Source: Dendrocalamus latiflorus (lineage: Eukaryota; Streptophyta; Magnoliopsida; Poales; Poaceae). Taken from it: a DNA stretch of 64,000 nucleotides. The translations under genes were made by a program, and so were the position numbers. The stretch lies in the NCBI GenBank assembly GCA_017311315.1, contig CM029647.1, forward strand, positions 10,638,577-10,702,576, given 5' to 3'. The notes below the pieces were generated by a model that made no database searches, had not been told where the DNA came from, and saw only the letters and a list, made by a program, of their open reading frames with translations. Shown here in pieces: positions 1 through 13,200 of the stretch; positions within the stretch are counted from its first letter, which is position 1; every line of letters begins with the position of its first letter.

Positions 1-1478
1 GGAGTCTGCCTTTTGGTGATCATATCGTTTTAGTTGCAAGCGCTCGCTAGGTTGTACTACAACTTTGCAAAGTGCGCGGGAGCAACAACTTGGTGCATCT
101 TCCACATGTGTATGCTTATCATCATCAGAGACTTGTTTTCCTAATGGTTTGTAATTCACATTCCAATGAGAGAAAAAAAGTGGAACACAAAATATCGATC
201 GAATATATAAAGGATGTAGAGCCAATCCCAGAGAGTATTCTTGCTAACCGTTAATAATATTCCAAACGACACAAGTTAGTGCTAGTGTTAGTTAATCAAT
301 ATGTATATGATGTAGTATTAATTTGTATAGTCTATAAAATTAACTATTTTGGAAACTTAAACTGTTTTATTGGAGCAAATCTAGGTGGTTTTGTTTTGTC
401 TTTTATCCCTTAAAAAGGATCATCACAAGCTAGCTAGTGCACGCGCATGAATCCCAAGAAAGTTCCCTAGAGAATCACAGCGTCTTTCTTGGCATGCCAT
501 GGCTCAAGCTAGCTCGCCTTTTCACTGAAAAAAGAAAAGCAACGTTAACATCTGCCATGATATCAGGAGCTAAAAAAATTATTATGCTTCGGGAAGTGTA
601 CGATCGAACACGTGAGATCAAGTGTGATGCCAACTAAGATAGATCACTTACAGCTGAGCAGTGTTTTTATGCATTTCTTTCTAATAAGAGTAGTATTAAT
701 CTTAAAACAAATAAAGATGTACGTAATATTTATCCACCATTTATCATACTTTAAAAGTTATGTAAATCATTATTAAAAAATCATAAAAGCTCCTCCCTAA
801 TTATTATCCTCAAGCTTATGCAACATTGTAACATGAACAAAAAGAAGAAGAGAGGCAGATAGTGCGTGTCTGTGCAAGAGATTATTAAGAAGAAAAAAAG
901 TTGCACCACTGGAAAGATGCAAATATCAACTTTTTTTAATTTGTTCGTTTGTGCATGCATCTGTTCCATAATGTTATTAGTTAAACAAATCTTGAACCTA
1001 ACGAAAATATAGGAAGAGACAGAGATCAATCGAAATTAACATAAGAAGAGATAGAGATCGATCAAAATTAACATAAGAAGAAGCAGTTAAAAGAGATTTG
1101 AGGGGTTGGAATATTTCTAAAGAGTTAGCTTTGGATAAGAGTGTATAAAAATTAGCGATCTACGTATCGGAACCATAACATAAGAAGAAAATTTAGGAAT
1201 AATGTTTTAGGCTCTTAGTTTAGATGGTGAAAAGTAGAGCTTAGGATTTTAGCCTTGTAGATTTTAGTACAAGGCTATCATTTATTTGATCTTGAGAAGA
1301 TTTTATTCATATACTATCTTAACTTATTTGGAACAAAATACTTTGTTATTGTTGCTGATGTATATTCCGTCCGAACCAACGAACAAAAGATGAAAAACAG
1401 AAAAACAAACAAATTAAAGGCGGTGCAAAAAAAATAAAAAAAAGAAGATAAAAACTTTGTTTGAGCAATATTTCTCAC
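1..1478. other. No complete gene; start of YUCCA intron and AT-rich DNA
   Basis: This AT-rich stretch shows no exon with recognisable homology on either strand. The part next to 1478 is the start of intron 1 of the YUCCA-like gene, with a GTGAGA donor on the minus strand. None of the later conserved YUCCA exons is visible, so they must lie left of the window unless the gene is truncated. Short ORFs here have no domain I recognise. Confidence 0.6.
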
Positions 1479-2234
1479 CGTGTCACGCACAACCATGGAC
1501 GCGTGCGCATTGTGGTTGGAGAGGTCGAGACACATCTCCATGCCCGAGTTGCCGCAGCCGACGACGAGCACCCGCTTGCCGGCGTAGCCCTCGCCACTGC
1601 GGTAGTCGCTGGAGTGTATGACCTGGCCCTTGAATCTCCCGGCGCCCTCGATCTCCGGCAGAACTGGCTCGGCGTTTTCTCCTGAAGCCACCACGAGCCA
1701 CCTGCATCGGTACACCGTCATGGTGCTGCTGAGGGTGGCTTGCTCGCCGTCGATGGCCGCCGAGACGACCTCCTTGGTGCTCACCCACCAGAACTCTCCG
1801 TCGTACTCGGCGCTGACGACGGCCTGCCGGAACAACGGCTTGACGTTGAACACGCTGGCGTATGTCTCGATATACTCGAGGAACTGCTCCCGGGTGGGGT
1901 ACGTGGGGAAGCTGGGCGGGAACGGCATGAGCGGCAGCTCGCAGAATCGCTTGGGCAGGTGCAGGCGCAGCCTATCGTAGGTGCGGTGGCGCCAGAGCGA
2001 GGCGATGCAGCCGCACCGCTCCAGCAGCACATACGGCACGCCGGCCAGCCCCAGGAGCGCGGAGACGGCCAGCCCCGCCGGCCCCGCGCCCACGATCACC
2101 GGCCCGAACACCTCGAAGAACCTGCCGACGTTCTCGGCGGGGAAGCCAGTGGCCGGCGCCGCGCGGCTGCGGTCCTGGAACTTCGGGTTCGGATCGTGCG
2201 CCCTCTTCCCCTCGGCCTCGGCGAAGCAGTCCAT
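1479..2234 (-). CDS. YUC: YUCCA-type flavin monooxygenase, first exon only (partial gene)
   Basis: Plant YUCCA enzymes are FAD- and NADPH-dependent monooxygenases that convert indole-3-pyruvate to the auxin indole-3-acetic acid. The exon encodes 252 residues from the ATG at 2234. It shows the FAD-binding GAGPAG motif (residues 49-54), the family ERCGCIASLW block (72-81), the VVASGENAEP linker typical of these enzymes (181-190) and the NADPH-binding GCGNSG motif (226-231). It ends in phase 0 after MVVRDT at a GTGAGA donor; in relatives the next exon begins VHVLPRE. A long first exon of about 250 codons is usual for YUCCA genes. The ORF running past 1479 encodes only low-complexity residues and is intron. 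The remaining roughly 40% of the protein is not in the window. The family call is strong; which paralogue cannot be told. Confidence 0.93.
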
Positions 2235-2690
2235 GATGTCACCTCCTGTACGTACCGCACGTAAGCGCGCGTGCGCTATACTACGCTTATGGCTTGTGTG
2301 AGCTTGCGTACGTTAACGACGACGAGCTGTAGCTGCTGTCGGGTGGTGTGGGAGAGGAAGAAGAAGAGGGAGCTGGTAAGCATCGATCACCTTTACTACG
2401 GCCTCCTCGTGTTCTCAGGCCGAAAAGTAGGGAGTGGTGGTTTTGTTTAACGGCATTTGGGATCTCGCTCGCTACTTACTAATGTGGGCATGGATCAGGA
2501 GGATGGATAGGATCCTCTACTCCCGGAGATCGATCGAATAGCTAGCTAGCCCAAGAGACCAGGATCTCGAGATGATGCACAAGTGGAGCGATGTTGGATT
2601 ACGCGCGCTTTGGATATGCTCTCGAAGTAGCACAAGAGCAGGACGGGTTTGCGAGGACGGAGGGGAGAAGAGACCGAACTACCGAAGTCG
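2235..2690. other. 5' flank of the YUCCA-like gene
   Basis: This is the intergenic region upstream of the minus-strand YUCCA start, more GC-rich near the ATG. I see no convincing TATA box at the expected distance and no other gene. Confidence 0.4.
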
Positions 2691-4860
2691 AAGGGTGATA
2701 CTTATATTCTTAGTGGCGGAGCTAGAAAGTCCTTAACAGTGTGCACATGCCATCGGCGCTGGCACCGCCTCCTTCCCCCTCGCCATGGCGCCCCCCATGG
2801 CCCACGCCTCCTATTCCTAGAACAAAAAAATACTTCAAATTCAAACCACTTTTGGTGTAACTCCAAAATCCATAACCAAATGAGATGATACTTTGTACCC
2901 ATCCTGCTTAGAGTCTCAGAAATCTATTCCATCCAAAGATAACTTGAATACTTGTCAAAGTTCCAACATTTCTCAAGAATAAGCAAAGTTGCATCAAAAT
3001 CGGGCAAAAACTAAACACTCGGAATATGACTTGCTCGTGGGCAGTGGATGGTCAAGATAGCTCTAAATGTATTCTCACATTTTATAGCAAGTAAAAACTC
3101 TAAAAGATTCGAAGCAAAAACCTTTGGATCAAGAAACCTCAAGAACAAGCCAAAACTAAGCAAAGCCGAGCAACTTCAAAATCCTTCAAGACCTGGTGTC
3201 TAAATGGATAGGATTTGATCTCCATTAGTCATCTCAATCACTTTCACGTCCACGACACATAGCAAGTCAAGAAGAGAAGAGAAGAGATCAAAACCAACAA
3301 GAACAAGAGTAAATAAATCAAAACAAGTAGACACCATGAGTGATGAATAAAGTTGATACATTACTACTTAAGGATGGAGGTTCTACAGCAACTCTACCTG
3401 AAAAACAAGAGAGCACATCGCAACACTCACTCTTCTCTAATCCTAATCCTAGAACACAAGGTTGAAAGGATAGTTGGTAGATGGTTGGCTTGCAAGTTTT
3501 CATCCCAACCCGTTAAATAAATAAGACAACCAGCCCACATCTAACTCTAATAGATACTATCCATTAGCATATTTGGGGAAAATGCATTAACCCACCCAGC
3601 ATAGTTTTACTCACACACTTAATTCATGTACGTTTTTCAAAATACATGTGTCCAAATCCGCTAAATTTTTAATCTTTGATCCACTCAATCTTCTCAATAC
3701 TCCTTGAACTAATCTGCTTTCCCAAGCACCTTGTTTTTTTATCCAATATAGTTTGTGGTATTTGACAAACTTATCAAAATACATTTCCTCAAGGTGGGCA
3801 TGCAACACTTGGTTTAAGAAATTACTTATGGATATCTTGCATCACTAGGTTTCCCAGCATAAGCAACCCACTCACATGTTTTCCTCAAATCTGACACAAT
3901 TTGAAGAGGGTTTGTTCTCCTAAGTGTTGTAACAATTTCTAAGCACCTTTCATTTCTTTTGTAGGGATGGCACTTAGAACCAATAGAGAAGTCAAGATTT
4001 AGACCATTAGTGATAATTGAAGCATCCAGATAATGCTTGAGAAGTTGTAAATCATGGTCACTATTCAAATCTCTCTGCATGGCCTTAACCATGCATCTCT
4101 CTACATGCCTAATATACACCCTAAGTTCTCTTCCAAGCTATTCACCAGCTAGGTCCAACCTCTTGTTTTGGAAATCATCCTTATTATCACATTTGCACTT
4201 CCCAGTGAAAGCCATTAGTAGACAATTCACCATGTAACCTAAGAAAAATGCTTTAATAGTACACAATCACAATCGAAACTCAAGATTTCACAATTTAAAA
4301 AGTTAACAACAAAAAGGGCACACATGGGAATCGAACGTGGGAAGGAATTGGGGGAACCTAGGGGGACTATAGGAAGCAGTGAGGTGTCGAAGGCAGTGCA
4401 GGGGCTTCTTGGTAGCAGTCATTGGCAAAGAACAAGCACATGGAGCATTGTCGTCAGATGTGGAGACCGACCCACATGGCGGCAGCTCAATGAAGCTAAT
4501 GAGGTAGGGGTCGAAGTGACGGGAACTTGCCAGCATAGGTTTGTTGTCGGTGTTGGTGGTGGCACCGTTGGTGGATGGCGGTTGTGTGTGGCGAGGAGCA
4601 GCAGCAGCGGAGGAGAATGCGATGCGATCTACAGTGGCTCAATGCTGGATCCTCGACTCATCGGAGAAACACTGAAGGCATGTGGATGACCGGAGGCAAG
4701 GACGATAGTTGGGACTTGGGAGCGTGGTGGCACCATGGGGAAGGAGTAGTACAGCTGTTGAACAGAGCTGCTGCAAAGGATTTGAAGCCAAGTGGGGATT
4801 TTTGGCCATTTATCAATTTAGTCCTTGAAAAATTTATCCCGTCGGTTGAGTGAAATCGCA
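2691..4860. other. Unassigned repetitive DNA with decayed ORFs
   Basis: Short open frames occur on the minus strand at about 3.3-4.1 kb, interrupted by many stops, and on the plus strand at 4.32-4.85 kb. I recognise no protein family in them. Their position beside a CACTA-type terminus ending at 5193 suggests the interior of an old DNA transposon, but no matching left terminus was found, so this is only inference. Confidence 0.3.
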
Positions 4861-5193
4861 GCATTTTCTATTGTTTTTTCTTTCCCATGTTACTATTGCC
4901 ACGATTTCAAATTTTGTTGCAACATGTAGATTATATAGCCACAAAAAGTCTTTGTTGTTACCACGCCCGAACATCGTGGCAATATATTCTACCTATTACC
5001 ACAACTTTATTTTTTGTTGCAATATGTACATTCTATTGCAACAAATTTCTTAACTATTACAATGCCAAGAAATTTTGGCAATATCAATTCATCTATTACC
5101 ACAGAAGTCCAATTCGTGGTAATAACGCCACCTATCACAACAACTTAATTTTTGTTGTAATAATTTGTTGCTATAATTTAGAACCCTTGTAGT
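4861..5193. repeat. CACTA-type transposon terminus with subterminal repeats
   Basis: The stretch contains many direct and inverted copies of short motifs around TATTACCACAA and TTTTTGTTGCAATA. It finishes with TTGTAGTG, the reverse complement of CACTACAA, which is the terminal sequence of CACTA (En/Spm) elements. Clustered short repeats just inside such a terminus are characteristic of the superfamily. No matching CACTAC end was found to the left, so the element is probably truncated. No TNP2-like transposase was recognised. Confidence 0.5.
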
Positions 5194-6279
5194 GAGTTGG
5201 GCACATGTGGTCAAATTGGTCATTGGTTGGTGGTCGCACCAAAATTGAGTTAACCGGCATAGAAGATGCAGTGGCATTGGTGTCCTATTTCTGGGGAAGG
5301 TTTAAGTTGGTTTGGGCCGGTCAGACCAGTAAATAGTTGATGATCTGATTGGCATAGTCCTATCACCATGGGGAGAGCATTTAGACCGGTTGCTGCGGCC
5401 AGAGAACAGTGAGAGGTGTTCTTGAGTGGTTTGAGTGTGTGCATAACATGTGTGCCATTGCATTCTGTTGTGTTGCATGATGCATTTATTTTGACTAACA
5501 TTAGTCAAGTGCATGGAACTTGTACTCGAAATAGGATTGTTTTGTCTTTGGATGTGCAGGGTTGCTTGAAGAGCGGTAGAGGTCAACAACAAGATCAAGA
5601 CTAGGTGGGAGGCTGAGGTCCATGTGGTCGTATAAGTCCGGGTTAGGCTACATGTCTCAAGCTTGAAGCACAAAAGAGATAAGGATCGCGATGAGATGAG
5701 GTGATGCATGTGGTGCACCGAGTGACGAGGCTGATGCACGTAGAGATGGTTCATGGGAGTTCAAATGCATGAAGATATGACCGCTAGTCATTGGACACTA
5801 TGGGCTATGTGTCAAAAGAATGAGGAGATGCTTTGATGTGAAGGTGAAGACAGAGGTGACCGGAAGCTTCGTCGGGGCATTTTGGTAGTTAGCCAAATAT
5901 CAGTTTGGTGCCGCGATCAAAACAGTAGCGCAATGAGGCACAAATGTGAAGTGGTTTAGGCCAAAGTGAGCTAGGATTGCTAAGTGGATCAATCGCTAAT
6001 GGTTTAGCAAGCTGAGTCTTGTAAATGCTTTGAGAAGCGTGCATGAGTGTGTAAAACCCGATATGGTGTTGGGTTAATGGGTTAGCCCATGTAAGTGGAT
6101 AAACCAAGTAGGGGGGCTAGTTATGATTTTATGGTGTGAGCCTCTATATATAAGGAGGGAGAGGAGTTAGCTTAGAAAAGAAGCCTTGGAGAGAATAGGT
6201 TTATGGTTTCCAAGAGAAAAACTTTATGTGTGTGCTCTATGGAGAGGGAGCTTTGTACTCCATGAGTAGAAAGGCTGTA
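5194..6279. repeat. Older LTR-like sequence, left part (split by the solo LTR)
   Basis: This non-coding segment carries a TATA-like TATATATAA at 6145-6153 followed by transcribed-looking sequence, as in an LTR U3/R region. Text just left of 6280 continues into text just right of 10882 (a stretch ending in CTGTA, then AAAACTTTCATCC), so the two flanks were once contiguous and were split by the solo LTR. A weakly similar layout appears near 53.1-53.6 kb. I could not define the outer ends. Confidence 0.4.
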
Positions 6280-9200
6280 TGTAACATCCCAAATAGAGAA
6301 TTACTGTAATTACGAAAATTGTAAAATCTTTTAATCGTTTCTTCCGTGTTTCTCAAAAGCTTTGGCGTTATTCGAATTTCTCAGTGGAAACAAGAACCGA
6401 GAGTGAAAATTTAAAATTTATAAGACTCTAATTCCTATCGAAGTCTTGAATTCGAATCTATAAATTTGAATTCCGGATATTCAAAACCAAGAGCAGAAAT
6501 TAAAATCAATCCTTTTCATCTATTGTTCATATGCAAAAATTTAAATTCTGAAATTCAAGGTTTATCTCTCAAAACTCTGCAATCCTAAAAAGGTAATTGT
6601 TGGGCTCAAAAATTTAAACCAAGCTTCCAAATTCAAAAACCCAAATCAGAAATTTAAAATATAGAATTATTTCTTAAGATTCCAAAAATCTCCTCTTGGA
6701 CCCGGCCCACTCTTTTTTCCCCTAGCCGCTTTCTTTCCTTTCCTGGCCGTTCAGCCCATTTCTTCTCCTGGCCTTTGGCCCAAGCCGCCGACGCCTCCCT
6801 TCTTCCCCATTTCTTCTTCCTCCTCCTCCTACTGCTCACGGCTCCATCGCCCAGGCCGACGGCCCCTTGCTTCGGCCAGCCCACCGGCTACAGCCTCCGC
6901 GGCCTCACCTCTCCCCCGTACGCTCATTTACTCCCTTACCACCGGCCTAGCTCCGCCCTCTCCTCCGTAGCTCTGACGCACGTCGCTGCCATCCTTCTTC
7001 CTACCATGGTAAACCAGCTCTGCCCCTGGTTTTTCCTTTCGTAGCCCCGCATTGACGCCACATTAACGCTCAATTACTTCCATCTTCCTCGCCTACAAGA
7101 CGCTTGGAGCCTGCCTCTCCTCCTTCTCCCTCAGACCGAGCTCAGCTTGAGTTGGCTCCGTGCGCGCCACCGGCCCTCTCCCCGTTCCGACCACCTCCGG
7201 CAAGCCCACTCCGATTTGAGCGCATCACGGCGTGCGCCCAAACGCCCACCGCCCCCCTCGCATTTAATTGGAATGTTGACGCTCGAGAACACCGCGCCCG
7301 CTCCTCCTCCGTCTCCGGTCAGCCATCGCTATTGCCGCCGCTGCTTCTTCCTCGGTCAGACCCGAGTCGATTCGGCGCGGTGGGAGTAGCACCTCCGCCA
7401 CCCGAAGCCTCCCCAACCGTCGATCTGCGCCCTCCGCCACCCGAGCTCTCCCGCCACGGTCGCCTCCCCTACACCGCTGCCTGCACCGTCGCCAGCTTGC
7501 CTCCGCCACCCTCCGGCCAGCTCGGCTGCTCAGGTATGTTCTTGGTGCGGTACTGGTGCTCACGCGCACCTTCCCTCTTACTCTCTCTCCTCCGGCTGTC
7601 GGTGCCCCATCTTCTCCTCATCACCGGCAGCCTAGCGCCGCCGCCGACCCACCACCATGCCATCCGACCAGGGCTGCTACCCCCAGCGCCACCCTCTTCA
7701 CCGCGGGGTTTCATTTTACCGGTCGCCGCCGCCTCCCCGGCCGCTCCTCGCCGGCGTCGTCGTCGCCCAGCTCCGGCGCCTCCCTCCTCTGCTTCGGTCC
7801 CCCTGTTCTGCTCTGTCTTTAGCCGACAGCATCCTCCTCTGACTCTCTTCTGTCATGTGGGCCAACCAAGCCACTGAGTTGAGTTCAGATGCCAGAAGTG
7901 AATAGTGACCAATGACCCTTTTTGCTGGATACTAGAATCATGTGTAAGAAATGTTCATGCATGTATTCTAATAAACTAAAGTGTGACTAATAATAAGAAT
8001 AAGAACATTTCCCATGCACTCGTAGAGAAAAAATTTATACAATTAAATGAACGACTTAGCATTTGCAAATTTTATGCCAATTAAGATTAATAAGTTGGTC
8101 CTCATATTCAAGATTAATTAAAATAAATTTATGCCATGTACCCTTTTCTTATTACCAAGCAGTTAACATGAAGTCAATGAAATGATAATAATGCAAATAA
8201 TAATAATAATATCATGACTAAAAAGATTCTAATGAAACTAAAGTCCCGTTTGGCAGAGCTCTAGCCCTAGGAAATCTGTAGATTTCCTAGAGCTGGTCAT
8301 CTGTAGCTCTAGGAAATCCTGGATCTAGAGTTGCAGGCATGTTAAGTCCATTTATATGACTCATTTCATTTATATTATATATTAAATAAAAATATTTAAA
8401 TCACTTTAATTTAGTCAACAAACTACAGATCCAGCATAGATCTCGGAGCTAGAGCTGTGCCAAACGGGGCCTAAAGAATTATACCATCTCGTATTATCTA
8501 AATCCATAATAACTAAGGAGAATGGTAACAAAGTTAACTAATATAATAAATTTATCAACAAATATAGCATTTCAATAATGAGGAATGGAAACTACCCTGT
8601 TTACTAAGTTATCTCTCCGATATCATCAGGACGCCACATAAAATATCAAGTGTGGTTCCTTATTGCTAAAATCGTGGTAGCTATCTTTTCAAAAATGCTT
8701 GTCAATATTTGTAGTAAATACTTCAAATTTTACCTTAAAATGTTAGGATCTAAAATAGCGAGTGTCTCCGATTAAGAATTTCCTGATCGAGAGATAGCAA
8801 CCCTTAATCTTTGTCTCACATCCAAATCCCCAATCATTAATCATTATATCAGGATTTAAATCTAATGGTCGAAAATAAATAATAATGCAAGGAATAGCAT
8901 TAACCAGAAGATCCATATTAAGCCATGAATCGCTCATCTAATAAAAGGTAGGCCGCTATTAATAAGATTTGTTAGCTAATAAATAATCAATCTCTTACTC
9001 AAATCTAGATACCGCGGTGTTTATAGTCCACTAGTCCGAATCATCCTTCTATTCCCAAATCTTAATAAATGTGTAATTTAAATTAAATTGGGCATATAAA
9101 GTATTTGGATTGATTTGTTCTTTCTTTTCTTTGCTGCGTATTAGAATCGAAAGAATCAACAAGACGACGGATTTGAGAAGGACCAAGACTCGGGTAAAAG

Positions 9201-10877
9201 CGAGGACCAATAATCTAAAATCACTGACTGAGGAGGCTTTGGGTTAGATCAAGACATGGTAAACCAATCAAGGCAATTCATCACTTTGATCATATTGATC
9301 CCACATTTTATGCAAATTTATGTTCCTTTAAATTATCAACTTGCATGCCTAATTTGTTATACAAATGTATGTCAAAGTTTAAGGTAGCTACATGACCACT
9401 TGATGCTGTATTAAATTTAATATGCCCTCCTTTGATGCTTGAATCACCTGATACTTGTCACCATAGATATTAATGGTAACCTTACTAGCTGTAGATTACA
9501 TTAAAATGCTATGCTAGTCTGGTCAAGTCCAAGGTGCTTGTTGCCCTGATCATCAATCTCTAAAATATAAGTACTTTTTTTGGGACAGTCATGGGATGTA
9601 CGTGGCTGAGTATTTTGTTACAACTATTTTATGCTTCTCAAAACCCTAAAAATATGCTATACCTGTCTGGGCGGTTGGTGAGAGTGGATGGTGCCGATGT
9701 CGCACGAGAACCCGTGGTTTGTGGTAAGAACCGCCTGGACAAATTAAGGACTGAATCTGGTACTGACATCCTTGTGTAAAACAGTACAACCACAAGTCTA
9801 TATGGGAATGACCTAGCTGATTAACTTGCAAAGATTTAGTTTAGATAACACCAGTGGTAAGTGGGTGACAGGACATACTGGTTGACTCACAGTGGGATAC
9901 AGGGACCGACTGTACCCATACGGCGCAAGAGGGGGCCTCTGACTGTGGCGGATAGAACCCTTCAGCGGTGAAACCTCAGCGGGTGGTATCTAGCTAAGTC
10001 GGGGTAAGGTAAAGGCTTTGTGATAGATTATCTGGGCCTAATGCCTAAGGAAGCGTGTTGGCTATTAAAACGATTTATCTCTTGTGGTGAAAGTGTACAA
10101 TCTCTACAGAGTGTAAAACTGTTCAAGCAGCTGTGCCCACGGTCAAGGGTGGACACAGAAACCTACTTGAGTTAGTTTTATTTCCAAATATATTTATGGG
10201 TGGGATAAAACCTATCAGAGGGAAGTACTCTGACTTTGATTTTTTCCTGGAGAGATGTACTCCAGCGGCAAAAACTAGCACTGGTGGAGGTAACCATGCA
10301 CTGTAAAAGGTGGATGTAACCTACACTACAATTATTATCGCATTCTCACAATCAATTTCATAAAATCTGTTTCAGTTAAAATTGCTAAGTCTCAGGAGTT
10401 TTTCCTACTTATTGTAATTCCAAAACACTGCTTTTAGCAAATAAAAGAGCCTCAAGCCTCTCTTGACAGCTTTGCATCTATTATTACTGCATCCTGTGTG
10501 GTGGCTTGCTGAGTATCATCGTACTCACTCTTACTTACCTACCATTACTCAATCAGAAAGAACAGGAATGTCTAGCCCTGTGGCGCTAAAAAGGGGTTGA
10601 CAGAGCTGGAATACGAAGAGGCCATGGACTAGGTCGCGAACCCTAGTTGGCTGCCTGTGGGCAAGCCCTGAGGGTCCCATCGGTGTTAAGTTTCCACTGC
10701 TGCATTTTATCGTTTTCGGCCTAATCGGCCCATGAGTAAGTATTACTGCATTATTTACGCTTCCGCATGATATGTTTTTGATATACAGTAATGTATTAGT
10801 GAGCACTATCTACTGATCTAGGGAATAGTGCGGTGGAATCACAGAGGATCTGGGTTTTGCTAACCTGGCGTTCGACA
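6280..10877. mobile_element. Solo LTR of a gypsy-type retrotransposon, about 4.6 kb
   Basis: The element begins TGTAACATCCC and ends TTCGACA, so has the TG...CA ends of an LTR. It is flanked on both sides by the same 5-bp target duplication, CTGTA (6275-6279 and 10878-10882). No second LTR, primer-binding site, polypurine tract or gag-pol lies between, so this is a solo LTR left by recombination between two LTRs. The 4598 bp include a 230-bp nested MITE. The GC-rich part at 6.7-7.9 kb gives long open frames of low-complexity proline and arginine; these are not genes. The right third shares its general layout with the LTR that starts at 61245. The gypsy assignment rests on LTR length and the TGTAACA start and is an inference. 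Confidence 0.8.
8242..8471. mobile_element. Tourist-like MITE nested in the solo LTR
   Basis: This 230-bp element has inverted ends AGTCCCGTTTGGCA and, read from the right, GGCCCCGTTTGGCA, continuing into matching AGCTCTAGC. It is flanked by TAA on both sides (8239-8241 and 8472-8474), the 3-bp target duplication of PIF/Harbinger-type Tourist MITEs. Its termini nearly match those of the element at 52157-52750. Confidence 0.75.
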
Positions 10878-11990
10878 CTGTAAAACTTTCATCCCTATGT
10901 GAAAATCGAATAAAAGTTTCCCTTATGCGAGTTCTTGCTTCGTTCTTGCACATGTTCTTGTGCTTTTGTTGATTTCATTGCTCTTCTAGTTTCTAGTTGG
11001 CTTCCTGCTATGTTTTGGCTAGCTAGGATGTGTTAGAGCTTATCTAGATTCATTCCCATGATCTAGAACCCATGATCGAAATTTGAGGTTTTGAACCAGT
11101 TTCGATGCAATCTGCCTTGTTTTGGGCAAATATCAAAAGTTTATTGAGTAGCTTGTCAATCCAATGATGGAATAGGTTCATAGGATCATGAGGAAGTTTC
11201 ATTTCAAGTTTCAAATTATTTGGTTGAGTAGATTAGAGTTAGGCCCATTTGAGTTCTTGGCGGTGGACTATTTTTCTGTTTTGAAATGGCGAGCGGTCAG
11301 ACTACGATAACCCGAGCAGTTAGACCACCCAAACCTAATTAGACCAGTGTGATTCATGCGCTCTAATTGGCCATTTGATGTTTTGGCCCGTTTGTTACTT
11401 CTTTTGTTCCCTTGGTTTATTGTTTCCTGTTTGTGCTTGTTTTCGCTATGCATATGATCTTATTAGATTCTCATAGCTAATTGAGTGAAGAAGCCAAAGA
11501 AGATTATTTTGTTGTAGTAGAAAAAGAGACAAAGATCATTCACCCATTCTGATCTCCGCCAACGGTCCTACAAAGGGTGAAGTTATGCAATTATTTTTCA
11601 TAAGTGGGACGAAAACACATAATAGGTTGTTGTACTTGTCAGCTTATTGTACTTTCTTTCTAATTCATGGAAATATGTTAGCAAAAAAATGTGTGTTACA
11701 CTCTATAAGATTATGAATTCATCCCTGATATCTATAATCACTACTCATGAGACATGAGTATGTTAAGATGAAGCTCTACCTAGACACACTTAGTGTTGGT
11801 TGAGTCATCAAAAAGCTCAGTTGCTTCCTTGCATGGCCCAACGGAATGAGTGGGTCATCCACTAATGGCCTAATCCTAACCCTAAACTCTAATCCCAGCC
11901 TAGACCAGCCCTAGCGATTGTTCTTCTCTCCTCTCTCTTACAAAAGCTTTACCCTTTTATGTTTTCCACAAGAAATCATTACATTTCTGT
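10878..11990. other. Right part of the older LTR-like sequence and unassigned DNA
   Basis: This continues the LTR-like sequence interrupted at 6280, up to roughly 11.4 kb; the rest is unassigned. No gene is recognised. Confidence 0.35.
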
Positions 11991-12870
11991 TTGCAATCAC
12001 GACTTAGGTTGTATTTGGCTGGGCATTTGAAGCTAGCCTTTTTGACTTCGAAGCCATTACTCTCGCCAAACGCATGGGCTCCAAAGCCGGGCTCCAACGA
12101 AGCTACGCAAGAGCTGAGCCTGTTTTGCCTAGTACGTGCAAAGCATCGAACGGGAGGCTCCTTTGGCTCCTGCCTCTTGGGTTATGTACATGGGCTCATG
12201 ATTGCACACAAATTATCAAATCTTTGCCACTTCTTTCTACAAGTCAACCCCTCTCAACCCTATCCATCCTCGACAGGAAGGTCACGTGAGGGTGCCGGCT
12301 CCTCTCTACAAATCTTTGCCCAGCGACGGCACCTCTTTTTGCCACTCCTCTGTACAAATCTTTGCCCAGTGACGGTGCCCCTGCCTAGCCCCCTCCCTGA
12401 CACCGGTGCCCCTGACCAGGCCCATCCCCGATGCTGGTGCCCTTGGCCAGGTCCCCTCCCTGAGGCCGACTTCCAAGCCCCTCCCCTGGTCCCCCTCGCA
12501 CCCTTCGCGCCCCTTGTTCCCCCGACTCTGGTGCCCTGTATTTCCTACTGACCTTGCCCCTCCCCATTTGATTCATTCACCACCAAAGCAAGGTTAGTCC
12601 TGAATCCCCTCTCCTTGCTTGTGACAAGATATATCTAATTTGTGCAAAATCCTAGGAGATGAACCCAGGTTATCTATGCTTGTGTAGTATGTCCATTTGT
12701 TGAATGTGTGAGTAGTATGCCATGGGTACAAATGATGTTGCCCAAAAGAGTGTAGGTTGTGTTGGACTAGTAGAATGATGGTAGATCATGCATGTCCATT
12801 GTTTCCTTTTTCATAAAATGTCAGATGTGCATGGGGTTTACATGTCAAATGGGAATTGAATGTAGATTAG
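11991..12870. other. Unassigned DNA left of a decayed Myb/SANT ORF
   Basis: A proline-rich open frame at 11991-12551 looks like an accident of base composition rather than a gene. The segment may be the 5' part of the transposon whose Myb/SANT-like ORF follows, but no terminal inverted repeats were confirmed. Confidence 0.3.
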
Positions 12871-13200
12871 ATGAAACAAATGGCTAATCCATGTGATGTG
12901 CATATGACTGAGTGGAATGATGAAAATAATATAATTGTGTGTGAACTCTTTGCCGAACAAGTACAAGCTGGAAACTGATCAAGTACCCATCTCAATAACG
13001 CTGGTTATTATGAAGTTGCTACAAAGTTTGAAGAGAGGACATGGTTGGTTTACTCTAAAAAAACAATTGAAAAACAAATATGAGAAACTTAAGAATGAGT
13101 GGAGCATTTAGAATAAATTGCTAGTATTTGAGTTGGGTTTAGGTTAGGACAGTGAGAAAGGGACAATTTTAGCAACAGTTTGTTGGTGGAACTATGAATC
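12871..13200 (+). pseudogene. Decayed Myb/SANT-like DNA-binding protein, transposon-type
   Basis: The reading resembles the Myb/SANT-like domain found in LIMYB-type plant proteins and in accessory proteins of PIF/Harbinger-like elements. Recognisable blocks are TEWNDENNIIVCELFAEQV, then HLNNAGYYEVATKFEERT, then a lysine-rich KNKYEKLKNEWS segment. The frame is broken by a TGA at 12976-12978, by a frameshift in an A-rich run near 13060 and by a further stop soon after WSI. A short serine/asparagine-rich frame continues near 13.3 kb. This is a dead copy, most likely part of a degraded DNA transposon. Confidence 0.6.

Noticed and set aside
4324..4853. Glycine/serine-rich open frames at 4.3-4.85 kb as a gene
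   Set aside because: No family match, no splice structure and proximity to a CACTA-type terminus argue for transposon-derived DNA.
7104..7877. A 257-codon proline-rich open frame
   Set aside because: It lies in the GC-rich part of the solo LTR, which is non-coding in such elements; composition alone explains it.
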